Part shown: positions 30,478-37,901 of the stretch, one piece after another
Layout of the letters: every line of letters begins with the position of its first letter
Position numbering within the stretch: position 1 is the first letter of the stretch
Origin: Shinella daejeonensis
GTDB taxonomy: Bacteria > Pseudomonadota > Alphaproteobacteria > Rhizobiales > Rhizobiaceae
DNA length: 64,000 bases
Assembly: GCF_024281235.1 (NCBI RefSeq)
Contig: NZ_JAHWXY010000001.1
Coordinates: forward strand, 1,116,001 to 1,180,000
Direction: 5' to 3'
Notes under the pieces: model-generated
Seen by the model: the letters and a program-made list of their open reading frames with translations, nothing else
The model's database searches: none
What the model was told of the DNA's origin: nothing
Translations under genes and position numbers: made by a program

Positions 30478-30804
30478 ATGATCCGCCACTGCGTCTTCAT
30501 CCGCTTCAAGCCGACCATTTCCTCCGCCTACAAGGCGGAGTTGTTCAACGAGATCGCCGCGCTGCAAAATCGGCTGCCGGGCATCGCCGCCGTCCATATC
30601 GGGGCCAACGTCAGCCCGGAAGCCGGCATGGACAAGGGGTTCGGCGAAGGTTTCATCGTCGATTTCACCGACAGTTTCGCCCGTGACGCCTATCTGGACG
30701 ACCCCGCGCACCGGGCGACGGGCGCGCGGCTTGCCGCCGCCGCCGAAGGGGGCCTTGCCGGCATCCTCGTCTACGATCTGGAGATCGACGATCGTCCGGC
30801 ATGA
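30478..30804 (+). CDS. Dabb (stress-responsive A/B barrel) domain protein
   Basis: This 108-aa single-domain protein, IRHCVFIRFKP...FIVDFTDSFARDAYLDDPAH, shows the dimeric alpha-beta barrel pattern, with H and the DP-H pair as usual. Members include small lyases/cyclases as well as proteins of unknown role; the position 9 bp after the GMC dehydrogenase suggests it acts on an unstable product of that pathway. It ends the operon. Confidence 0.82.
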   Translation: MIRHCVFIRFKPTISSAYKAELFNEIAALQNRLPGIAAVHIGANVSPEAGMDKGFGEGFIVDFTDSFARDAYLDDPAHRATGARLAAAAEGGLAGILVYDLEIDDRPA

Positions 30805-30935
30805 CCGCCGGTCCGTCACGCGCATCCGGAAAGTCGATATTTCACCGTCAGCAAATATTAAGCAACGCGTGACACTGTCCTGCGACGAGCGCAACCAAAA
30901 CGCGCCGGTCGGGGAACACGGACGAACGAGACGCA

Positions 30936-33617
30936 ATGATGCGCCATGCCATGCGAAGAGCCGTCGACGGACTGGGATATTATCTTCCGGCGCTGGTCGT
31001 CGCCGTTGCCGTCTGCTTTGCCGTCGTGCTCGCCGATATGCAGAAACGCCAGCTTGAGGAAGAATACCTCCGCTCCTTCACCACGGAACAGCTCGGCCGG
31101 CTGCAATCCCGCCTTCAGGGCAATATTCTCGGCAATATCAAGCTCGTGCAGGGGCTGATCGCAACGCTTTCCGTCGAGCCGGACATAGCGCCGGAGCACT
31201 TCTCAGAATTGGCCCGCCGCATTTTTCGCGAAGACGCGCAGCTTCGCAATCTCGCCATCGCGCCGAATATGGTCGTCACCCTTGCCTATCCGCTGAAGGG
31301 AAACGAACGTTCGATCGGCCTCGACTACCGCAAGATCGAGGCGCAGCGGGCGGCCGCCCTTCTCGTCAAGGAGCGCGGCCAGCCGCTGGTCACGGGACCG
31401 GTGGAACTGGTGCAGGGCGGTCTTGGCGTCATCGCCCGCTATCCGCTCTACAAGAACGAGAAGGATCGCGAGACGTTCCGGGGCATTGCTTCGGCGGTCA
31501 TCGATCTGGATGAACTGCTCACCGTCAGCGGTTTCGAGGACACGGACCTGCCGATCGCCGTTTCGCTCTCCGTCGGCGCGCACGACGGCCGCCCCGGCGG
31601 GGTTTTCTTCGAAACCGCGACACCGGTCGATAGCGCGCCCGTCGTCACCGCGATCAATCTCGGCCATGACCAGTGGACACTGTCGGCGTCTCCGCTCGGC
31701 GGCTGGAACCAGGTTTCCGGCCTCGGCCCCTTCCGGCTGGCGCTGGCCGCGCTCGGCTTCATCATCGTCATGCCGATGTTCTGGGTCGGCTATCTGATGA
31801 AGGATCGCCACCGCCATCTTCTCGCCCTCAAGGACCGTGAGGACCGTCTGGAAACCGTCTCCCAGCGGTTGCAGCTTGCACTCAACGCCTCTCGCGTCGG
31901 CGTCTTCGAATATGACGCCAAGACCGGGACGCTGTCCTGGGACCGGCGCATGCGCGAGCTTTACGGCGTTGCCCGGGAAAAACAGGTCTGTAGCTACGAG
32001 GACTGGCGCGCCGCGCTGCATCCCGACGATCTCGAAGCGGCGACCCAGCGGTTCGAGCAGGCGCTGGAGGACAAAACACCGTATATAACCGCGTTCCGCG
32101 TCCTGAGCGCCGACGGGCGCACCCGTCACATCCGCGCCCACGGCATCACCTATCGCACGCCCTCGGGCGGGAACCGGATGGTCGGCGCCAATTGGGACGT
32201 CACCGAGGATATCCAGCTACAGGCCGAACTGCTGAACGCCAAGCTCACCGCCGAAGCGCAGAACACGGCGCTGGAGGACGCCCGCCTCGTGCTCGAACAC
32301 AATGCGCTGCACGACGCCCTCACACGCCTGCCCAACCGCCGCTTTCTCGACCAGGAACTGGCGCTTGCAAGCAATCGCGGCGGCGACGGCCCCCTCACCC
32401 TCCTGCATATCGATCTCGACCGCTTCAAGGACATCAACGATACGCTCGGCCATGCCGCCGGCGACGAGGTGCTGAAAAACGCCGCCGCCATCCTGCGTTC
32501 GCATGTGCCGCCGGAAGACTTTATCGCCCGCATCGGCGGCGACGAATTCGTCCTCCTGTCGCGGCGCGACCCCACCGTCACCGATTTTTCAGCGCTGGCG
32601 ACCCGGATCGTGCGGGCGATCAACGAGCCCTTCACGGTCGCCGGCCACGATTGCCGCATCGGCGCGAGCGTCGGCGTCGCCACCCGCAACGATACCGGGG
32701 AAACCGCCGAACAGCTTCTGGTCAACGCCGATATCGCGCTCTACGAGGCTAAGCGCCGCGGCCGCAACTGCGTCGAGAGCTTCAACGACGAACTGCGCCT
32801 GCGGACCGTCGAGGCCAAGCGCCTCGGCGACGATATCCTGCGCGGCCTGGAGCGGCAGGAATTCGAGGCGTTCTTCCAGCCCCAGTTCGACGCCCGGACG
32901 CTGGAGATCGTCGGCGTCGAGGCGCTGGCGCGCTGGCGGCACCCCACCCGGGGGCTTATTTTCCCCGACGTCTTCCTGCCGGTCGCCGAAAATCTCAATG
33001 TCGTCTCCCGCATCGATGAGGCGATCCTCAATCAGGCGCTGCTCCAGGCGATGCGCTGGCGGGCGCAGGGGCTCGACATCCCGCGCGTCTCCGTCAATGT
33101 CTCCTGCCAGCGGCTTCGCGACGAAACGCTCACGGCCAAGCTGCGAGACATGAACATTCCGGCCGGATTGCTGACGTTCGAACTGCTGGAATCGATTTCC
33201 TTCGACAGCGCCGACGCCAGCCTGAAACAGGCGATCGAGGAGATCAAGGCGCTCGGCATCGATATCGAGATCGACGATTTCGGCACCGGCCACGCCTCCA
33301 TCGTCAGCCTGCTGGAACTGTCGCCGAAACGGTTGAAGATCGACCGGCGGCTGATCCTGCCGCTTCTGGAATCCCAGGCCCAGCAGAGCCTCGTCAGTTC
33401 CATCCTCGATATCGGCCGCGTGCGCGGCATCGAGATCGTCGCCGAGGGCGTGGAGACGCTGGCCCATGCCGAACTGCTGCGCAGGCTCGGCTGTCACGCC
33501 CTCCAGGGCTACGCCTTCGCACGACCGATGCCGGCGGAGGAATTCCTCGTCTTCGCGCAGTCCCGGTCGTGGCTCGACGAGGCGACGCCTCGCTTCAGGG
33601 CCGCAGGAGCGACGTGA
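30936..33617 (+). CDS. membrane-bound CHASE-PAS-GGDEF-EAL cyclic-di-GMP enzyme
   Basis: This 893-aa protein has membrane helix 1 (about 15-34), a periplasmic CHASE-like sensor (about 75-205), membrane helix 2 (268-288), PAS (305-425), GGDEF (455-610) and EAL (630-875). The cyclase motif GGDEF is intact (near 533), but the RxxD inhibitory site just before it reads PPED, so product inhibition there is probably lost. The phosphodiesterase EAL motif (VEALARWRHP), DDFGTG loop and EGVET are intact, so both activities are possible. It is tail-to-tail with the CofD-like gene, overlapping by 23 bp. Confidence 0.9.
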   Translation: MMRHAMRRAVDGLGYYLPALVVAVAVCFAVVLADMQKRQLEEEYLRSFTTEQLGRLQSRLQGNILGNIKLVQGLIATLSVEPDIAPEHFSELARRIFREDAQLRNLAIAPNMVVTLAYPLKGNERSIGLDYRKIEAQRAAALLVKERGQPLVTGPVELVQGGLGVIARYPLYKNEKDRETFRGIASAVIDLDELLTVSGFEDTDLPIAVSLSVGAHDGRPGGVFFETATPVDSAPVVTAINLGHDQWTLSASPLGGWNQVSGLGPFRLALAALGFIIVMPMFWVGYLMKDRHRHLLALKDREDRLETVSQRLQLALNASRVGVFEYDAKTGTLSWDRRMRELYGVAREKQVCSYEDWRAALHPDDLEAATQRFEQALEDKTPYITAFRVLSADGRTRHIRAHGITYRTPSGGNRMVGANWDVTEDIQLQAELLNAKLTAEAQNTALEDARLVLEHNALHDALTRLPNRRFLDQELALASNRGGDGPLTLLHIDLDRFKDINDTLGHAAGDEVLKNAAAILRSHVPPEDFIARIGGDEFVLLSRRDPTVTDFSALATRIVRAINEPFTVAGHDCRIGASVGVATRNDTGETAEQLLVNADIALYEAKRRGRNCVESFNDELRLRTVEAKRLGDDILRGLERQEFEAFFQPQFDARTLEIVGVEALARWRHPTRGLIFPDVFLPVAENLNVVSRIDEAILNQALLQAMRWRAQGLDIPRVSVNVSCQRLRDETLTAKLRDMNIPAGLLTFELLESISFDSADASLKQAIEEIKALGIDIEIDDFGTGHASIVSLLELSPKRLKIDRRLILPLLESQAQQSLVSSILDIGRVRGIEIVAEGVETLAHAELLRRLGCHALQGYAFARPMPAEEFLVFAQSRSWLDEATPRFRAAGAT

Positions 33618-34737
33618 GCGCACGCGCGACCGCGACACCGTCATGCTGGCCGCGCTGCCACGGATCCTCGAACTCGCCGAGCAGCACTTCCGCCGCGAGC
33701 ATGGCCGAAGCCTCCTCCAGGTCGCCTTCCTGAAGATAAGCGAAGGCGCCGACCGTCTTCTGGAACGGCAGCAGCTGGCGATTGACCAGAACATGGGTGA
33801 AGGGACGCGTATCCTCGCCGCCGTTGTCGCGCCAGGCAGCGCCTGCGACGGTCAGCATCCGCGCCGCGTCGAACCCCTGCGTTTCCCGGCATTGCAGGAT
33901 ATTGCCGATGAATATCCGGCGCGCGCGGCGATTGGCGGCAATCGCCGGCACGATGCCTTCAACGCAGAAATGCGCCAGCACGCTGGTGAAGAAGCTGCCG
34001 GGACCGAACACGAAGGCGTCGGCCTGCGCGAGGCTTTCCAGCACCGCCTCATTGGCGCTGACCGACGCGCCGCCGGGACCGGCAAGGGTGATCTCCCGGA
34101 TGCCGGCGCTTCCCTCGCCGGCTTCGAGCGCCGTCACACGATGCTGGCCGGCAATCCGGCGGCCGTCGTTCAGAACCGCGGAAAGATCGATGCCGTTCAT
34201 CGTCGAGGACGGCCAGACATGCCCCGCAATGTCGCAGAGCTTTCGGAAGACGAAGATCGCCGTATTGATCTCGCCGTTATGGGCAAGATGCGCCCCGGTC
34301 AGGATGAAATTGCCGATACTGCCGTTGCGAAAGTCGAAATCCGGGCCGATCGCCGCGCGGAACGTGCCGAGATAATTGAGGATCGCACCCCGCAGGCCGG
34401 GCTCCATGCGCTCCAGCAGGGGATGCCGCCCCTCCGCATAGAAGGCGAATTCGCTGCGCGCATCCTCGGTGGAACCGCTGGTCAGCCGGGCATTGCAGAC
34501 TTTCACCACATCGCCCGCGCGTCCCTCGCCATAGGCCATGGTCATCAGCGCCTGGCGGATATCGCCGACCGAAAGCACGTTCAGGTTCTCGCGGATGATC
34601 CTGGAACTGCCGCCGCTGTCCCAGGCCGGCACCACCCGCGTCAGGCGAAGCGGCAGGCCGCATAGCGCGAGATTGAGCGAGCGGCAGGCGGTCCCGCCGG
34701 AAAAAAGGACGATATGCGGCATGGGGTCGTCTGCCAT
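33595..34737 (-). CDS. CofD/YvcK-like family protein
   Basis: This 380-aa protein begins HIVLFSGGTACRSLNLAL, the nucleotide/substrate loop of the CofD (2-phospholactate transferase)-YvcK fold. NGIDLSAVLNDG and FGPGSFFTSVLAHF are further family blocks. Coenzyme F420 genes are not nearby, so it is better compared with YvcK-type morphogenesis or metabolic regulators than with CofD proper. ATG 34737 has AAGGAAG upstream; an earlier in-frame start would add a cysteine/glycine-rich tail and is less likely. It is divergent from the cystine-type ABC operon. Confidence 0.75.
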   Translation of the reverse strand: MADDPMPHIVLFSGGTACRSLNLALCGLPLRLTRVVPAWDSGGSSRIIRENLNVLSVGDIRQALMTMAYGEGRAGDVVKVCNARLTSGSTEDARSEFAFYAEGRHPLLERMEPGLRGAILNYLGTFRAAIGPDFDFRNGSIGNFILTGAHLAHNGEINTAIFVFRKLCDIAGHVWPSSTMNGIDLSAVLNDGRRIAGQHRVTALEAGEGSAGIREITLAGPGGASVSANEAVLESLAQADAFVFGPGSFFTSVLAHFCVEGIVPAIAANRRARRIFIGNILQCRETQGFDAARMLTVAGAAWRDNGGEDTRPFTHVLVNRQLLPFQKTVGAFAYLQEGDLEEASAMLAAEVLLGEFEDPWQRGQHDGVAVARALTSLLRP

Positions 34738-34893
34738 CAGGCTTCCTTGCGATTTGCGGCCGCACCCGTGCGGCCCGGCGAAAATGACATCGGCCGCCGG
34801 CGCGCGCAAGCATCCGGCCCGCCGCCGGCACCCGGGCCTGCGGACCGCTTTCGAAACGGGCCACTGCGGGCATGGAAAAAATATTTGCCTTTG

Positions 34894-34907
34894 GCGAATT
34901 TATTCGC
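34894..34907. promoter_or_regulatory. palindrome upstream of the cystine-type ABC operon
   Basis: GCGAATTTATTCGC is a 14-base palindrome (6-bp arms, TT centre) in an AT-rich patch 78 bp before the binding-protein start. It is the only A/T-rich island in the 34738-34985 gap and so a good candidate operator or promoter region; no regulator is assigned. Confidence 0.4.
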
Positions 34908-34985
34908 AGTTTTCTACCCATCGTTTCCGATGGATTTCTGCAATCAATCGCCCATCGAACCCACCAGCCACGATTGGAGCTGACA

Positions 34986-35759
34986 ATGAACTGGTTGAAG
35001 ACCCTCGCTCTTGCCGCCGCGCTTCAGGCGACCGCACTCGCTCCGGCGCTGGCCGGCGAAAACCTCGCCGCCGTCACGCAGGCCGGCGTCCTGAAGATCG
35101 GCACCGAAGGCACCTACGCCCCCTTCACCTATCACGACACCAGCGGCAAGCTGGTCGGCTTCGACGTCGAAATCGGCGAGGCCATCGCCGGGCGTCTCGG
35201 CGTGAAGGCCGAGTTCCTCGAAGGCAAATGGGACGGCCTGATCGCCGGCCTCGACGCCAACCGCTACGACGCGGTCATCAATCAGGTCGGCATCACCGAG
35301 GAGCGCAAGAAGAAATACGATTTCTCCGAGCCCTATATCGCCTCCAAGGCGGCGCTGATCGTGCGCGAGGACGACGACAGCATCAAGGGCTTCGATGATC
35401 TCAAGGGCAAGAAGTCGGCGCAGTCGCTGACCAGCAATTTCGGCAGGCTCGCCGAACAGTCCGGCGCGGAGCTTGTCGGAACCGACGGTTTCGACCAGTC
35501 GATCCAGCTCGTGCTGACCGGCCGCGCCGACGCGACGATCAACGACAGCCTGTCCTTCCTCGACTTCAAGAAGCAAAAGCCCGACGCGAAGGTGAAGATC
35601 GTCGCCACCCAGGAAGGAGCCGACTATTCCGGCGTCATCATCCGCAAGGGCGAGCCCGAACTGCTTGAGGCGATCAACAAGGCGCTGGCCGAGATCAAGG
35701 CGGACGGCACCTATCTGGCGATTTCGGAAAAATATTTCGGACAGGACGTCTCGAAATAG
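34986..35759 (+). CDS. tcyJ: cystine-type amino acid ABC transporter, binding protein (TcyJ/FliY-like)
   Basis: This 257-aa family 3 binding protein has a signal peptide ending PALAGE (near 23). KWDGLIAGLDANRYDAVINQVGITEERKKKYDFSEPY-type sequence closely follows E. coli FliY/TcyJ, which binds cystine, cysteine and diaminopimelate. GGAG lies 6 bp before the ATG. Permease and ATPase genes follow after a hairpin. The match is to the subfamily; specificity for cystine rather than another polar amino acid is probable, not proven. Confidence 0.82.
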   Translation: MNWLKTLALAAALQATALAPALAGENLAAVTQAGVLKIGTEGTYAPFTYHDTSGKLVGFDVEIGEAIAGRLGVKAEFLEGKWDGLIAGLDANRYDAVINQVGITEERKKKYDFSEPYIASKAALIVREDDDSIKGFDDLKGKKSAQSLTSNFGRLAEQSGAELVGTDGFDQSIQLVLTGRADATINDSLSFLDFKKQKPDAKVKIVATQEGADYSGVIIRKGEPELLEAINKALAEIKADGTYLAISEKYFGQDVSK

Positions 35760-35820
35760 GCCCGGACGACCGGTCGGCGGCTTCGCACCCGCCGTTTCCT
35801 CATTCATACTGATGCAAGAC

Positions 35821-35840
35821 GGCCGGGGATCGCCCCGGCC
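35821..35840. repeat. stem-loop between tcyJ-like and permease genes
   Basis: A perfect 8-bp stem GGCCGGGG/CCCCGGCC with loop ATCG follows the binding-protein gene by 61 bp and ends 23 bp before the permease start. With no T-run it looks like an mRNA-stabilising or attenuating hairpin rather than a full terminator. Confidence 0.55.
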
Positions 35841-35863
35841 TCTCCATATCCGGAGGATCCCCC

Positions 35864-36544
35864 GTGCCGCCCTGGCTTCAACTGATGACGGACTCGCTCG
35901 TCCCGCTTTTGTGGGCGGCCCTTTCCTTCACCATTCCGCTCACGCTGCTGTCCTTCACCTTCGGACTGGCGCTGGGACTGGTGACCGCAATCCTGCGCCT
36001 GTTCGCCCCTGCCCCCTTCGCCGTGGTCGCGCGGTTCTATGTCTGGGTCATCCGCGGCACGCCGCTGCTGGTGCAGCTCTTCGTCATCTTCTACGGCCTG
36101 CCGAGCCTTGGCATCCTGCTCGACGCCTTCCCGGCCGCCCTCATCGGCTTCACCCTCAACGTCGGGGCCTATACGTCGGAGATCATTCGCGCCGTCATCT
36201 CCTCGGTGCCGCGCGGCCAGTGGGAAGCCGCCTATTCGATCGGCATGAGCTGGTCGCAGGCGATGCGCCGCACCATCCTGCCCCAGGCCGCCCGCGTCGC
36301 CGTGCCGCCCCTGTCCAACACCTTCATCTCGCTGGTCAAGGACACGTCGCTTGCCGCCGCCATCACCGTTCCGGAACTCTTCCAGACGGCGCAGCGCATC
36401 GTCGCCACCACCTATGAGCCGCTGATCCTCTATATCGAGGCGGCGCTGATCTATCTGGCGCTGAGTTCCGTGCTGTCGGCCCTCCAGGTGCGGCTGGAGC
36501 GCCGTTTCGCCCGCTACGGCGGTTTCCTGGAGGCACGGTCATGA
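35864..36544 (+). CDS. tcyL: cystine-type amino acid ABC transporter permease (TcyL/YecS-like)
   Basis: This 226-aa HisM-type permease has about five helices. YVWVIRGTPLLVQLFVIFYGLP and the EAA loop (GQWEAAYSIGMSWSQAMRRTILPQA) with PPLSNTFISLVKDTSLA parallel E. coli YecS. It starts with GTG after a strong GGAGGA. It overlaps the ATPase gene by 4 bp. Confidence 0.85.
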   Translation: MPPWLQLMTDSLVPLLWAALSFTIPLTLLSFTFGLALGLVTAILRLFAPAPFAVVARFYVWVIRGTPLLVQLFVIFYGLPSLGILLDAFPAALIGFTLNVGAYTSEIIRAVISSVPRGQWEAAYSIGMSWSQAMRRTILPQAARVAVPPLSNTFISLVKDTSLAAAITVPELFQTAQRIVATTYEPLILYIEAALIYLALSSVLSALQVRLERRFARYGGFLEARS

Positions 36545-37338
36545 TCGAGCTTCGTCATATCGAGAAACGCTTCGGCGACAACCCGGTGCTGCGGGATATC
36601 AGCCTGACGATGAGCGAGGGGACGGTGACCGCGCTGGTCGGCCCGTCCGGCGGCGGCAAATCGACGCTGCTGCGCTGCGTCAACCTGCTGGAAATCCCCA
36701 CCGCCGGCACGATCCGCATCGGCGACGAAAAGCTGGAATTTTCCCCCGGCCGCAAGGTCGGCTGGCAGGCCGTGCAGAAACTGCGTCGCCAGACGGGCAT
36801 GGTCTTCCAGAATTTCCAGCTGTTTCCGCACCAGACCGCCATCGCCAATGTCATGGAAAGCCTCGTCACCGTCCTGCGCTGGCCGGCCGACAAGGCGCGC
36901 GCCCGGGCGCTGGAACTGCTCGACAAGGTCGGCATGGCGCATAAGGCGGACGCCTGGCCCGCCACCCTTTCCGGCGGCCAGCAGCAGCGCGTGGCGATCG
37001 CCCGCGCGCTTGCCCCTTCGCCGCGGGTGCTCCTGTGCGACGAGCCCACCTCGGCGCTCGATCCCGAACTCGCCGAGGAGGTCGTCGAGGTGCTGACGCG
37101 GCTCGCTCGCGAAGGCACGACGATGATCATGGCCTCGCACGACCTGCGCCTCGCTTCGCGTATCGCCGACGCGGTGGTCTTCCTGGAAGGCGGCGTCATC
37201 GTCGAGCAAGGCAGCCCGCACGATATTTTCACCGCGCCCCGCAAGGAGCGCACGAAGCGCTTCGTCGCCTCCCTCGGCATCCCGCAGGCCCAGGCTCCGC
37301 AAGCCGCTTCACCGGACGACGACACGCGGAAAACGTGA
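36541..37338 (+). CDS. tcyN: cystine-type amino acid ABC transporter ATP-binding protein (TcyN/YecC-like)
   Basis: This 265-aa polar-amino-acid ATPase has Walker A GPSGGGKST (near 35), signature LSGGQQQRVAIARAL, Walker B VLLCDEPTSALDPEL and switch His MASHD. An unusual C-terminal extension (about 20 residues rich in Ala, Gln and Asp) follows the core. It is the last gene of the tcyJLN-like operon. Confidence 0.87.
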   Translation: MIELRHIEKRFGDNPVLRDISLTMSEGTVTALVGPSGGGKSTLLRCVNLLEIPTAGTIRIGDEKLEFSPGRKVGWQAVQKLRRQTGMVFQNFQLFPHQTAIANVMESLVTVLRWPADKARARALELLDKVGMAHKADAWPATLSGGQQQRVAIARALAPSPRVLLCDEPTSALDPELAEEVVEVLTRLAREGTTMIMASHDLRLASRIADAVVFLEGGVIVEQGSPHDIFTAPRKERTKRFVASLGIPQAQAPQAASPDDDTRKT

Positions 37339-37443
37339 ATTCCTTTTCCGTGACAGTTGAAACGACGAGGCGTTTCGCGCAGAGTCATCGGCGCATGACG
37401 GGTCGCCGCGTCAGCGGAACGCCGTCCAGAGGAGTATTGTGTC

Positions 37444-37893
37444 ATGACCAAGAAAACACCGAACCCGATCGACGTGTTCGTGGGTTCCCGCGTGCGCCTG
37501 CGCCGATTGATGATCGGCATGAGCCAGGAAGCACTCGCGGATCGACTCGGTGTCACCTTCCAGCAAGTGCAGAAATACGAGAAGGGCACCAATCGCATCA
37601 GCGCAAGCCGTCTCCAGGCCATCGCGGACGTCTTCCGCGTGCCGCCGGGGTTCTTCTTCCAGGAGGACGATTCGGTTTCCGCAGGGGCTCAGCTTGCCGG
37701 CCAGCCAGGCGATATCTCGTCCTTCGTCGCCTCCAAGGAAGGGCTCGATCTCAACCGCGCCTTCCTCAAGATCGGAGATGAGAAGGTGCGCAAGTCGATC
37801 ATCTCGCTCGCCACGGCGCTTTCCAACGCCGCAACCGGCGATCAGCCGGGCGAGCGCGGCGAAGCCGGCGACAAGCCGGAATTGCGGATCTGA
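37444..37893 (+). CDS. XRE-family regulator, PraR-like
   Basis: This 149-aa regulator has an N-terminal Cro/CI helix-turn-helix (VGSRVRLRRLMIGMSQEALADRLGVTFQQVQKYEKG) that closely follows the PraR/PhrR-type repressors of rhizobia, which govern biofilm and quorum-sensing genes. The C-terminal tail is longer and less conserved (ISLATALSNAATGDQPGE), so this may be a paralogue rather than PraR. GAGGAG stands 9 bp before the ATG. The SARP-like gene follows after 8 bp, suggesting co-transcription. Confidence 0.85.
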   Translation: MTKKTPNPIDVFVGSRVRLRRLMIGMSQEALADRLGVTFQQVQKYEKGTNRISASRLQAIADVFRVPPGFFFQEDDSVSAGAQLAGQPGDISSFVASKEGLDLNRAFLKIGDEKVRKSIISLATALSNAATGDQPGERGEAGDKPELRI

Positions 37894-37901
37894 TCAACCC
37901 G

